Source of the DNA: Sphingomonas sp. AP4-R1
Lineage (GTDB): Bacteria > Pseudomonadota > Alphaproteobacteria > Sphingomonadales > Sphingomonadaceae
Direction of reading: 5' to 3'
Length of the DNA: 64,000 nucleotides
Assembly (NCBI RefSeq): GCF_013113735.1
Contig: NZ_CP053346.1
Span: forward strand, 5,188,058 to 5,252,057
Shown here in pieces: positions 35,300 through 44,471 of the stretch. The notes beneath the pieces are model-generated. The model saw only the letters and a program-made list of their open reading frames with translations. It was not told the origin of the DNA and did not search any database. Position numbers and translations under genes: made by a program. How positions within the stretch are numbered: position 1 is the stretch's first letter; each line of letters begins with the position of its first letter.

Positions 35300-36387
35300 C
35301 CGACACCGCTGCGTCCCCTCCGCCGCCGGTCGCACCCACGACGCCCTCCATGTGGCGGCCGGCCAGGCATGGCCCGCTGGTGGTGGCGATCGTGATCGCG
35401 ATCGCGCTGGCCGCGATCATCGCGATCCTCTCCGTGTGGCGCCTGCTGCCCTTCCAGGGAAACAGCGTGACCACCGAGAATGCCTATGTGCGCGGGCGGC
35501 CGACCGTGATCGCGCCGCAGGTGAGCGGCTATGTGTGGGACGTGCGGGTGCGCGATTATCAGGCCGTGCCGCCGGGGGCCGTATTGGTGCGGATCGACGA
35601 CCGCATCTATCGCGCACGGGTGGCGCAGGCGCGCGCCAACGTCGCCTCGGCCGAGGCGCAGCTCGCCAATTATCGCCAGTCGCGCGCGTCGCGCGAAGCG
35701 AGCCTCGTCAGCCAGACGGCCGGCGTCGCCAGCGCCGACGCGCAACTGCTGCGCGCGCGGGCGGACATGGCGCGGGCACGCGACCTCGCCAGCGACGGCT
35801 CCATCTCGATCCGCGAACGCGACCAGACGCTGGCGGCGCTCGCACAGGCCGAGGCGCAGGTGCGGCAGGCCAACGCCTCGGGCGAGATCGCGCGGCAGGA
35901 CATCCGCACCGTCGACGTCAATCGCGACAGTCTGGTGGCGCAGGTGATGGCGGCCAAGGCGCAATTGCGACTGGCCGAGATCGACCTTTCGAACACCATG
36001 ATCCGCGCGCCCGAGGGCGGCCAATTGGGCGAGATAGGCGTGCGGCTGGGCCAATATGTGACGAACGGCACGCAGCTGATGACGTTGGTGCCGCCCGATC
36101 ACTGGGTGATCGCCAATTTCAAGGAAGTGCAGACGCGCGGTATAGCCGAGGGACAAGCCGCGCGCGTGTGGGTGGATGCGCTGGGCGGGGCCGCGCTGAC
36201 GGGTCATGTCCAGCACATCTCGCCCGCCGCCGGATCCGAATTCGCGGTGTTGAAACCCGACAATGCGACGGGCAATTTCGTGAAGGTGCCGCAGCGCATC
36301 GGCGTCCGCATCCTGATCGATCGGGATCAGCCGCTCGCGGCGAAACTGCGGCCGGGCATGTCGGTCGAGGCGCGCGTCGAGCGATGA
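35296..36387 (+). CDS. HlyD/EmrA-family membrane fusion protein
   Basis: The 363-residue protein has one N-terminal membrane helix (PLVVAIVIAIALAAIIAILS), a biotinyl-lipoyl-like segment (YAVPP-like ending VLVRIDDRIYRARVAQARAN), a coiled-coil hairpin region and a beta-barrel. It is the periplasmic adaptor linking the MFS pump to the outer-membrane channel. It overlaps both neighbours (ATGA at each junction), so the operon is tightly coupled. Confidence 0.9.
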   Translation: MTDTAASPPPPVAPTTPSMWRPARHGPLVVAIVIAIALAAIIAILSVWRLLPFQGNSVTTENAYVRGRPTVIAPQVSGYVWDVRVRDYQAVPPGAVLVRIDDRIYRARVAQARANVASAEAQLANYRQSRASREASLVSQTAGVASADAQLLRARADMARARDLASDGSISIRERDQTLAALAQAEAQVRQANASGEIARQDIRTVDVNRDSLVAQVMAAKAQLRLAEIDLSNTMIRAPEGGQLGEIGVRLGQYVTNGTQLMTLVPPDHWVIANFKEVQTRGIAEGQAARVWVDALGGAALTGHVQHISPAAGSEFAVLKPDNATGNFVKVPQRIGVRILIDRDQPLAAKLRPGMSVEARVER

Positions 36388-37766
36388 GGGCGGTTCCCGC
36401 TTTGGTGATCGCGTGCCTGCTAGCGGGATGCGCCGGGCCGCGCCCTGCCCCGCCGCAGGCGGCCGCCGTCGTGCCGCCGGGTGGCTGGCGCGATACCGCC
36501 GCGAGCGATCGGCCGATCGATGCGCAGTGGTGGACCGGCTATGACGATCCCGCGCTGACCGCGATCGTGCAACGCGCGCTGGATCGCAATCTCGACCTCG
36601 CCATCGCCGTCTCGCGCGTGGAGGAGGCGCGCGCCCAGTTCGCGCTGGCGCGGGGCGCGCAGCTTCCGGCGCTTTCGGCCAGCGCCGCGGGCGGGCCGCA
36701 GCGCGCGCCCAACGCCTTCGGCATCGATACGAACCAGACGGCCGGGCAGGCGCAACTCTCTGTATCGTTCGATACCGATCTGTTCGGCCGGCTCCGCAGC
36801 GCCAGCGCCGCCGCGCGCGCCTCGCTGCTGGCGACACGGGCGGCGCGCGACACGGTGCGCCTCGCCATCGCCTCGTCCGCAGCCAGCGGCTACCTGACCC
36901 TCGTGGCGCTGGATGCGCGGCTGCAGGTGCTGCGCGATACGCTGGCGGCGCGCGACATTTCGCTGAAACTCGCGCGCAGGCGTGCCGATGCCGGCTATTC
37001 GCCCCGGCTGGACCTCGCGCAGGCGGAGGCGGATTATCACGCGACCGAGCAGCTCATTCCCATCGCCTTGCTCGCGATCCGGCGGCAGGAAGACGGGCTG
37101 AACCTGCTGCTGGGCGACGCGCCTTCGCCGATCGCGCGCGGACGTCCGTTCGTCGATCTGGCCATCCCGACGCCGGGGCCGTCGCTCCCTGCGGCCCTGC
37201 TGCGCCGCCGCCCCGATATCGTCTCGGCCGAGGACCAGCTGGTCGCCGCCGATCACCAGCTCGATTCCGCGCGCGCGGCGTTCATGCCCACCTTCCAGCT
37301 GAGCGCGGCCGGGGGCGTCGCCGCCTCCACCTTGCTGCCCGATCCGATCAGCATTTTCTCGATCGGCGGATCCATCCTCGCCCCCTTGTTTCAGGGCGGG
37401 CGGCTGCAGGCGCAGGCGGATACGGCGGCGGCGCGGCGCGATCAGGCGGCCTTCGGCTATCGCCGCGCGGCACTCACCGCCTTTCGCGAGGTGGAGGATG
37501 CGATGGCGGATCAGCAGCGCTATCAGGAGCAGCAGACGGCGCTCGCCGCGCAACGCACCGCGCTGGCCGAGCAATTGCGCCTCGCCACCAATCGCTACCG
37601 CGCAGGCTATTCGCCCTATCTGGAGCAACTGGATGCGCAGCGCGGGCTGCTCTCCGCCGATCTGGCGCTGGTGCAGGCGCGGCTCGATCGGCTGACGGCG
37701 TCGGTGCGGCTGTATCAGGCGCTCGGTGGCGGCTGGGAGGCGAGCGCGGACACGACGGCGCGCTAG
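36384..37766 (+). CDS. Outer-membrane efflux lipoprotein, NodT/OprM family
   Basis: The 460-residue protein starts with a lipoprotein signal (VPALVIACLLAGCAGP, lipid Cys near residue 16) and has two repeats of the TolC/OprM fold: WWTGYDDPALTAIVQRALDR with FDTDLFGRLRSASAAARASL, then LRRRPDIVSAEDQLVAADHQ with GGSILAPLFQGGRLQAQADT. It forms the outer-membrane channel of the pump. It ends shortly before a REP-like repeat. Confidence 0.92.
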   Translation: MRAVPALVIACLLAGCAGPRPAPPQAAAVVPPGGWRDTAASDRPIDAQWWTGYDDPALTAIVQRALDRNLDLAIAVSRVEEARAQFALARGAQLPALSASAAGGPQRAPNAFGIDTNQTAGQAQLSVSFDTDLFGRLRSASAAARASLLATRAARDTVRLAIASSAASGYLTLVALDARLQVLRDTLAARDISLKLARRRADAGYSPRLDLAQAEADYHATEQLIPIALLAIRRQEDGLNLLLGDAPSPIARGRPFVDLAIPTPGPSLPAALLRRRPDIVSAEDQLVAADHQLDSARAAFMPTFQLSAAGGVAASTLLPDPISIFSIGGSILAPLFQGGRLQAQADTAAARRDQAAFGYRRAALTAFREVEDAMADQQRYQEQQTALAAQRTALAEQLRLATNRYRAGYSPYLEQLDAQRGLLSADLALVQARLDRLTASVRLYQALGGGWEASADTTAR

Positions 37767-37776
37767 GCTACATCCC

Positions 37777-37853
37777 GTACTCCTGCGAAAGCAGGAGTCC
37801 AGGGTTGCAAGCGCTGCGTTCGGAGCCCTGGCCTCCAGCGTTTGCCGGAGTAC
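37777..37853. repeat. Imperfect inverted repeat downstream of the MFS operon
   Basis: Arms 37777-37805 and 37825-37853 match as inverted copies with about six mismatches in 29. The repeat lies between the convergent efflux channel and TonB receptor genes, so it may serve both as a terminator and a REP-like unit. Confidence 0.6.
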
Positions 37854-37865
37854 CGGAATACGCTC

Positions 37866-40211
37866 TCAATATTCCCAGGATACCGCCAGCCGCAGGTTGC
37901 GCGGGCGCAGCGGCGTATATTGATCGCCCTTCGCCACGCCGAAGGGATTGCCCAGTGCAAAGCGATCGCCCTTCGTGTTCGTGACATTGTCCAGCGTGAG
38001 ATCCACCCTGAACGCATCGTGCCGCCAGCTCGCGGCGGCGGTGCCCATCGCATAGCCGCCCTGCCGGATGTTCAGCAAAGCGACCGGATCGAGATAGGAT
38101 TTGCCCACGTAGCGCGCATGCACGCTCCAGCGCAGCGAGTCCCGGCCCAGCGGCATATCGTAATCGGCGCCGCCGGTCATCGCGAAGCGGGGCGTATCGG
38201 GCAGACGCGTCGCGCGGAAGCCCGGCGGCACATCGGGATGATCGAAGCCGCGATTGTCGGCGAACAGCGCGCCGCTCTGGATGTGGAGGCGCCGCACCGG
38301 GACCCAATCCAGATTGGCCTCCACGCCCATGATCCGGCCATTGCCGACGTTGGAGGTGAAAGGGAAACCGCGCGTATTGACCAGATCGGCCTGGATGTGG
38401 CGCCAGTTCGCACGCGAAAAGGCGATCGACCCGGAGAGGCCGCGCTCGCCCACCCGCTCCAGCCGCAGGCCCGTCTCGATCACGCTGATCGTATCCGGAT
38501 CGAAATTGGCGACCCGGCCGATCCCCGCCGCCACGCTGAGGCCGCCGGTGCGATAGGCCTGCTCGTAGCGGCCATACCAGGCGAGGTGGCGCGTCAGCAG
38601 CCAGGAATAGCCGATCGTCGGATCCAGCCGCGTCTGGCTGCGCCCGCGCACGAACGCGCCCACGCCGCGCGTGGTGGAGGGGTCGCTGTCCGTGCGCGCA
38701 TGCGAGAGGCGCGCGCCCGCCGTCACCGCGAAGCTTTTGCTCAGCGGCAGCGTGAACTCGCCGAACAGCGCCTGGGATTCGGTGCGGTTGGTGACGCCGA
38801 CGATGCTGCGCTCCGCCATCGGCGAGCCGAATTCGCGCGAGATGACGTCGCGATCGTGGAGCAGGCTGCCGCCCAGCACCCAGCCGCCGATGCCGACCCG
38901 ACGCGTGAGGCGCACCTCCTGCGTCACCTGCTCGTTGCGATTGTGCGTGTCGTAGGCGAGCGGCAGGGAGGGGACCGCCGTGGCATCGAAGCGATCGTCG
39001 GCATCGGCGCGCACGAGGCCCGTGGCGGAGACGAGGGTGACGCCATTGTCCCATTCCTTCGTGACGACGAGGCGCCCGAGATAGAAATCATCCTCGAACG
39101 GCTGCGCCAGATAGGATCGGCGGACGATCCCCGGCAGATCGCGCAGGCCATATTGGGAATCGCGCGTCCTGATCGACTGGGCGACGCCGCTCGCGTCGAT
39201 CGTCCAATGATCGCCGGGCGTGATCCGCACGGCGGCGCGGCCGCCGCTCGTGCTTGTCCTGTTGATGTTGCGGAGGCCGCGCAGCGTATCGTCGACATAG
39301 CCGCCCTCGTCCGCATGATAGCCGACCAGCCGGAGGCCGACGAGGCCCTGCGCCACCGGCAGGTTCAGCATCGCGCCGCCCTCGCCGCCGAGATTTCCTC
39401 CCTGCGTCGCAACCGCGCTGGCGCTGAGTGCCGCGCCGATCCGGTTCGGGTCGGCGGCGCGGGGCACGATCCGGATCACGCCGCCGATCGCGCCTGCCCC
39501 GTACAGCGTGCCCTGCGGCCCTTCCAGCACCTCGACCCGCTCGACATCATAGAGGACGAGGTTCGGATCGGGCCCGTTATTGGCGAGCTGCACGTCGCCG
39601 AAATAGATGCCGGTGGTGGATTCGCTGGAGCCCAGGAAGCTGCTGTCGGCGATGCCGCGGATGAAGACCTTGTCGCGCCCGGCGCCCAAAGCGGTCGACT
39701 GGAGCGCGGGCGTGCGCGTGATCTGCTGGGCGAGCGATTGCTGCCCGTCGCCACGAAACCCGTTCTCGCCCTTGTCGAGGATCGCGACGCTGCCGGGATA
39801 GCGCAGCAGCGGGCTGCCATATTTGTTGGCCCGGATCACGATCTCGCGCTGATCACCGGGGGCCGCCGGCACGGGGGCCGCCGCCACGTGCTCGGGCACG
39901 GGCCGCGCGGGGCGCGGCACCAGCCGGAAGCCGACGCCGGGCACCGCCACCGCCCGCCACGCCGTGCCATCCAGAAGCTTGTCCAGCGCGCGCGCCGGCG
40001 GCATGCGGCCGCGCACGCCCCGGCTCTGCGCGCGCGCGATACCGGCACCGGCCGCCCCGACATCGACGCCGCTCTGCGCCGCGAACATGTCCAGCGCGCT
40101 ATCCAGCGATGCGGGCGGGATCGCGAAACGCGGATCGGCCGCCATCGCGGCCGTCGGCGCCAGCCAGATCAGGGAAAAGGAAGCGAGCCGTCCGAAATCA
40201 GTGCGGCGCAT
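37866..40211 (-). CDS. TonB-dependent receptor with N-terminal STN signalling domain
   Basis: The 781-residue outer-membrane receptor has a signal peptide (SLIWLAPTAAMAADP), an STN domain (about residues 28-100; FAIPPASLDSALDMFAAQSG), a plug with RVEVLEGPQGTLYGAGAIGG and a beta-barrel ending in LRLAVSWEY. The STN domain allows transport to signal to the anti-sigma protein, as in FecA. Its gene overlaps the FecR gene by 14 bases. The substrate may be a siderophore or another large molecule; sequence does not say. Confidence 0.93.
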   Translation of the reverse strand: MRRTDFGRLASFSLIWLAPTAAMAADPRFAIPPASLDSALDMFAAQSGVDVGAAGAGIARAQSRGVRGRMPPARALDKLLDGTAWRAVAVPGVGFRLVPRPARPVPEHVAAAPVPAAPGDQREIVIRANKYGSPLLRYPGSVAILDKGENGFRGDGQQSLAQQITRTPALQSTALGAGRDKVFIRGIADSSFLGSSESTTGIYFGDVQLANNGPDPNLVLYDVERVEVLEGPQGTLYGAGAIGGVIRIVPRAADPNRIGAALSASAVATQGGNLGGEGGAMLNLPVAQGLVGLRLVGYHADEGGYVDDTLRGLRNINRTSTSGGRAAVRITPGDHWTIDASGVAQSIRTRDSQYGLRDLPGIVRRSYLAQPFEDDFYLGRLVVTKEWDNGVTLVSATGLVRADADDRFDATAVPSLPLAYDTHNRNEQVTQEVRLTRRVGIGGWVLGGSLLHDRDVISREFGSPMAERSIVGVTNRTESQALFGEFTLPLSKSFAVTAGARLSHARTDSDPSTTRGVGAFVRGRSQTRLDPTIGYSWLLTRHLAWYGRYEQAYRTGGLSVAAGIGRVANFDPDTISVIETGLRLERVGERGLSGSIAFSRANWRHIQADLVNTRGFPFTSNVGNGRIMGVEANLDWVPVRRLHIQSGALFADNRGFDHPDVPPGFRATRLPDTPRFAMTGGADYDMPLGRDSLRWSVHARYVGKSYLDPVALLNIRQGGYAMGTAAASWRHDAFRVDLTLDNVTNTKGDRFALGNPFGVAKGDQYTPLRPRNLRLAVSWEY

Positions 40212-41163
40212 CCGTCACCGACGTCAGAATCCATCGGCCTGTATCCTGATGGGCCCGCGTGCCGGTGAGGGCGGCGATGCGCGCCGCATCCTTCGCATCG
40301 TCACCCACGAGCCGGATCGTTCCGGTGAACGGCGTGTCCGCCAATGTATCCGATACGGAGAGCGGCGTGCCCGTCGTCCGCCCCACGGCGGCCGCGATCT
40401 GGCGCAGCGGCGTTTCCCGGAACGTCAGGCGATTGTCGCGCCAGCCGCCCACGCTTTCCGGAGCGATATGCCGGATCACCAGGCGATCGTCCCGATCGCT
40501 GGATACCAGTGACATCCCCTGCCGCACCATCACCGCCTCCCGGTCCGGACGGAACATCACCGCTCCCTCCGCAACCTGCACGCCCAGCCTTCCGCCATCC
40601 CGCGTCACGTCGAAGACGGTGCCGATGTCGCGCAACACCACATTACCAGAAACCAGTTCGAAAGGCGCGCTTTCATTATGCTTGATGTTGAACGTGGCCT
40701 GCCCACGCACCAGCGTGGCGGAACGGCCGGAATCCGCCACCGCCAGCTCCGTGCCGCCGTTCAGCTCGACATGCGATCCGTCGGCGAGCGTGAGACTGCG
40801 ATGCTCGCCGGGGGCCGTCACGATCACGCGCCGGCCCGTTTCGTCCTGCGTGGACGGCATCATCACCACCGCCGCGACCGACGCCGCCAGCGCGCCGCCG
40901 CCGGCCAGCAGCCAGCCGCTTCGCTTCTGCCAGCGTGCGCTGCGCTCCGCCACGCGGGTTACGGACGCGCGCCCCTCATGCCCGACATCCAGCGTATGTG
41001 CGACCAAAGCATCGTCCGTGACGATCCGGTCATAGGCGGCGGCATGCTGCGAATCCGCCTCCAGCCACGACGTGAACCGCATCCAATCATCCTCGGATGC
41101 CGCCGTCAGGCGCAGGTGCCAGGCAATCGCCTGATCCACGATGGCTTCGCTCGACGGTGTCAC
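40198..41163 (-). CDS. FecR-family anti-sigma protein
   Basis: The 321-residue protein has a cytoplasmic N-terminal DUF4880-like region (VDQAIAWHLRLTAASEDDWM, FTSWLEADSQHAAAYDRI), one membrane helix (WLLAGGGALAASVAAVVMMP), a FecR periplasmic domain (EHRSLTLADGSHVELNGGTE) and a C-terminal STN-like tail. It would hold the ECF sigma factor and respond to the STN domain of the receptor. The start is GTG at 41163, overlapping the sigma stop (GTGA). Confidence 0.92.
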   Translation of the reverse strand: MTPSSEAIVDQAIAWHLRLTAASEDDWMRFTSWLEADSQHAAAYDRIVTDDALVAHTLDVGHEGRASVTRVAERSARWQKRSGWLLAGGGALAASVAAVVMMPSTQDETGRRVIVTAPGEHRSLTLADGSHVELNGGTELAVADSGRSATLVRGQATFNIKHNESAPFELVSGNVVLRDIGTVFDVTRDGGRLGVQVAEGAVMFRPDREAVMVRQGMSLVSSDRDDRLVIRHIAPESVGGWRDNRLTFRETPLRQIAAAVGRTTGTPLSVSDTLADTPFTGTIRLVGDDAKDAARIAALTGTRAHQDTGRWILTSVTDAPH

Positions 41164-41708
41164 GTCCGGTCCTCCTTCGAAAAGAGACGTGGCGGAGCGC
41201 GCCGACCCGCATCATTTTCTCGCCCGGCGTCGTGAATGCGGCGATAGGCATTCTGTAGCAGCTTTTCGACGAGACTGAGAGAGACCCCCATTTCGGCCGC
41301 GATCACCTTTTGCGGCTTGCCTTCCAGGCGGAACATGCGGAAGGCGCGCGCCTCCCGCTCGGGCATCGCGGCGATGGCGGCCTGCACGTGGGCGAGGCGC
41401 TCGCGCGCGATCATCACATCCGTCGTATCGGGCAATTCCGACGCCGCCGGCTGCGTTTCCACCCACTCCGCCTCGCGCACCGCGCGCCACGCGGCGCTGC
41501 GGCGGCGATCGATCGCGAGATTGTTGGCCATGCGGAAGAGATAGGCGGCCGGCTCGGAAATCGGCCCCAGCGGCGTGCCGTTCAGCTTCAGCCACAGCTC
41601 CTGCAGAATATCCTCCGCCTCCTCCGCGCTGCCGAGCCGCGCGACCAGCAACCGGGCGAGCTTGGACCGCTCCTGCAGATAGACGGCGAGGATGCCCGAT
41701 TCGCTCAT
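41160..41708 (-). CDS. ECF sigma factor, FecI-like
   Basis: The 182-residue protein has region 2 (EEAEDILQELWLKLNG, AAYLFRMANNLAIDRRRSAA) and region 4 (AFRMFRLEGKPQKVIAAEMG). It is the transcriptional activator of the receptor operon. It overlaps the flippase stop upstream (ATGA), so it is also the last-but-two gene of a longer transcript that starts with the flippase. The start at 41708 is MSESGILAVYLQ. Confidence 0.92.
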   Translation of the reverse strand: MSESGILAVYLQERSKLARLLVARLGSAEEAEDILQELWLKLNGTPLGPISEPAAYLFRMANNLAIDRRRSAAWRAVREAEWVETQPAASELPDTTDVMIARERLAHVQAAIAAMPEREARAFRMFRLEGKPQKVIAAEMGVSLSLVEKLLQNAYRRIHDAGRENDAGRRAPPRLFSKEDRT

Positions 41709-43051
41709 GCGCGCACCCGCGCCTCCCGCGCGAACAGGCCCGCCACGAGCAGAAACGCCATGAGGTTCTGCGCCAGCACATGCCACCCCGCGCCATCGAT
41801 CCCCTGCCAGTGGAGCAGCAAAGGCAGCAGCGGATAAAGCGCGAGATTGATCGCGAGCGCGACCGCGACGGACAGGCCCGGCCGGCCCAGCGCGGTGAGC
41901 GCGGCGGCGGCGGGCGCGGTGCCCAGCGCCAGCGCACGGCCGCAGCCGACCAGAATCACCAGCATGCCCGCTGCCCGGAAACTGTGGCCGCCCAGCGCCT
42001 GCATCAGCACCTCGCCATAACCGCCGAGCGCGAGCACGATCACGCCGCCGATCCCCAGCGCCAGAAACGTGCTCGACCAGACCGTGCTCCACATCCTGCT
42101 GAGGTCGCGCATCGCGGCCTGTTCGGCAAGGATCGCGAAACTCGCCTGCGACAGAAGCACGGCCGGCTGCTGAAGAATGTTCGTCGCGCGCTGCGCCAGC
42201 GCATAGAGGCCCGCGCCCGCCGGCCCGAGGAACCAGCCCACGGTGAGCGGCGCGAGATTGGGAGCCAGCTCGCGCAAGGTGATGTCGAAATTGGTGAGCA
42301 GGATGAAGCGGCCGAAGCCGTCGCGCTGCTCCGTCACACCGCGCCACGCGCCGAAGACCGGCTCGCCCGCCAGCAACTTGCGCCACGCCGGCAGCGCCAG
42401 CAGCCACATCGCCACGCCCTCCGCCACCGAAGAGATCAGCCACACGGACAGATAGCCGACGAGGCCGCCGCCCGACAGCCACACGATCAGCACGCCCGCC
42501 ATCCGGACGATCGGCGACACCGTCTGATGCAGGCCGATCAGATCGAAGCGGTCGGCCAGCTGCAGCACGCCCTGCGGCGTTGCGCGCACCGTGGCCATCA
42601 CCGCCAGCGCATAGGGCACGGCGAACCGCTCCGCCTCCACCGACCAGCCCAGATGCGGCCCGACCAGCGGCGCGCCGATCGCGGCGATCAGGATCGCCGC
42701 CGCGCCGCAGCTCAGCTCGATCACGCCCATGAAGCGGATCAGGCGCGCGAGGCCCGCCGTGTCCCCGTCCGCGATCGAAAGTGCGCCGTAGCGCACCACA
42801 CCGTGAAAGCCGGAGAAGGCGACGAGGCTGCCGACCGTGACCGCATAAGCGTTGACGAGCATGAGCAGGCCATAATCGCGCGCGCCCAGTTGGTGCGCGA
42901 CGATGACGAGATAGACGAGGCTCAGCAGCCCCGCCGCCGCCTTGCCGCTCAGCAGGCGAAAAATGTTGGCGAGCAGGCGTCGCAGGGCCCCCGGGACGGG
43001 AGCCAGAGCCGTCTCGGGCGCAGAATCGGGTATTTGGGCGTCCGGCGGCAT
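41705..43051 (-). CDS. Polysaccharide flippase (Wzx/MATE-like)
   Basis: The 448-residue protein has about 12-14 hydrophobic helices: LLSLVYLVIVAHQLGARDYG at the N-terminus and FAIPYALAVMATV-type helices after it, ending with LLLHWQGIDGAGWHVLAQNL. It resembles oligosaccharide flippases that move lipid-linked sugars across the inner membrane. Gene neighbours on the opposite side (TagF-like, GIPC-like and GT4 genes) fit a surface-glycan role. The start is ATG 43051 (GGGGG six bases upstream). Its stop overlaps the ECF sigma start. Confidence 0.88.
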   Translation of the reverse strand: MPPDAQIPDSAPETALAPVPGALRRLLANIFRLLSGKAAAGLLSLVYLVIVAHQLGARDYGLLMLVNAYAVTVGSLVAFSGFHGVVRYGALSIADGDTAGLARLIRFMGVIELSCGAAAILIAAIGAPLVGPHLGWSVEAERFAVPYALAVMATVRATPQGVLQLADRFDLIGLHQTVSPIVRMAGVLIVWLSGGGLVGYLSVWLISSVAEGVAMWLLALPAWRKLLAGEPVFGAWRGVTEQRDGFGRFILLTNFDITLRELAPNLAPLTVGWFLGPAGAGLYALAQRATNILQQPAVLLSQASFAILAEQAAMRDLSRMWSTVWSSTFLALGIGGVIVLALGGYGEVLMQALGGHSFRAAGMLVILVGCGRALALGTAPAAAALTALGRPGLSVAVALAINLALYPLLPLLLHWQGIDGAGWHVLAQNLMAFLLVAGLFAREARVRA

Positions 43052-43162
43052 CACGCGCCCCCTCTAGAGTTTGATGCGGGATCGTGGAAGCGGCAGCGCC
43101 GGCTCGCGCCGGCGAGTGAAAATAATCGTGCGGGATGACGCCGCCCGCCCCGTCTACCGGTC

Positions 43163-44377
43163 ATGAAGATCGGCTTCCTGTTCAATCACGACCAGATCCA
43201 TCAGGTCGCGCATTCGCTGCCCATCGCGGTCGCGCTCCGCCGCGATTATCCCGATGCGGAGATCGTCACCGCCGTCACCAACGCCCGGCTCGCCTCCGAG
43301 GTGACGCGTCTGTCGCTGATGCTCGGCATGCGGATGAAGATCGTGCGCCTCGGCCTCACGCGCCGCAGCTCGCGCCTCGCCAAGTGCCTGCTGGAGGCGG
43401 TGGTGCCCGTGTCGAAGCTGGCCATCTATCGCGACAATCTGGATTTCTTCCGCTCGCTGGACGCTCTGGTGGTGGCGGAGAAGACCTCGCTGCTGCTGAA
43501 GACGCGGTACAAGCTGGATCATCTGAAGATCATCCACACCCGGCACGGCGCGGGCGATCGCGCGATCGGCTTCAACAAGGCGAGCGCGGGCTTCGATCAT
43601 GTTCTCGTCTCCGGCGCGAAGATCGCGGACCGGCTGGCGCGCGATGCGGGCGTGGCACCGGAGCGTATGAGCGTGGTGGGCTATCCGAAGTTCGATCTGC
43701 TGGCGGGCCATGCGCCGCGCAGTCCCTTCGCCGATCCGACCAAGCCGACCGTGCTCTACAATCCGCACCCGTCGCCGCACCTCTCCTCATGGTTCAAGCA
43801 CGGCCGGCAGGTGCTGGAGCATTTCCTGCAGGACGACCGCTACAACCTGATCTTCGCGCCGCACGTGATGCTGTTCCACCGGCCGTTCGTCGTCTCGATC
43901 GACAAGCTCCGCATCGATCGCCCCGGCCTGATCGAGGATCGCTTCCTCGATGCGCCCAACATCCACATCGATCTCGGCAGCCGCGCCTCGACCGACATGA
44001 GCTACACGCGGATGGCGGATCTCTATCTGGGCGACGTGAGCAGCCAGATCTACGAATTCCTGCACACGCAGCGGCCCTGCCTGTTCCTGAACAGCCACGA
44101 TGTCGCGCATCGCGGCGATCCCAATTACGCCCACTGGCAGGCGGGCGAAGTGCTGGGCGATCCCGTCGGGCTGGGCGAAGCGCTGGACCGCGCCTTCGCC
44201 ACGCATCACGCCTATCTGCCGGTGCAGCGCACCCTGTTCGAGCGCAGCTTCGAGCTGACGGCAGAGCCCTCGTCGCAGCGGGCGGCGCGCGCGATCATGA
44301 GCGTGCTGGGCGTGCAGACCGCACCCACTCCGCTCACGCGCCCGGCCGCCGAACCGGCGGCATCCTTCGCCGCCTGA
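43163..44377 (+). CDS. TagF-like (CDP-glycerol glycerophosphotransferase family) protein
   Basis: The 404-residue protein has IIHTRHGAGDRAIGFNKASA, VVGYPKFDLLAG, VLYNPHPSPHLSSWFKHGRQ and MADLYLGDVSSQIYEFLHTQ, the pattern of the GT-B-type Glyphos_transf family, which transfers polyol phosphate or sugar phosphate to glycans or lipids. It is divergent from the flippase with 111 bases between. Ribosome binding site is weak. In Gram-negatives the family decorates capsules and other surface glycans; the role here is inferred. Confidence 0.75.
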   Translation: MKIGFLFNHDQIHQVAHSLPIAVALRRDYPDAEIVTAVTNARLASEVTRLSLMLGMRMKIVRLGLTRRSSRLAKCLLEAVVPVSKLAIYRDNLDFFRSLDALVVAEKTSLLLKTRYKLDHLKIIHTRHGAGDRAIGFNKASAGFDHVLVSGAKIADRLARDAGVAPERMSVVGYPKFDLLAGHAPRSPFADPTKPTVLYNPHPSPHLSSWFKHGRQVLEHFLQDDRYNLIFAPHVMLFHRPFVVSIDKLRIDRPGLIEDRFLDAPNIHIDLGSRASTDMSYTRMADLYLGDVSSQIYEFLHTQRPCLFLNSHDVAHRGDPNYAHWQAGEVLGDPVGLGEALDRAFATHHAYLPVQRTLFERSFELTAEPSSQRAARAIMSVLGVQTAPTPLTRPAAEPAASFAA

Positions 44378-44471
44378 GGCCGTAACCGCCCGGGACACCA
44401 CCCCTTTTCCGAGGATTGTCACGCCGCGCCCGATCTGGAAGGGCGCGACGGTCATAGCTGGATTCGATTCA

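Noticed and set aside
33560..35335. Minus-strand open frame over the MFS gene
   Set aside because: It is Gln/Arg/His-rich and antisense to a transporter with clear membrane helices.
37842..40268. Long plus-strand open frame over the TonB receptor
   Set aside because: The opposite strand has a convincing receptor with signal peptide, STN, plug and barrel. The plus frame has no family features.
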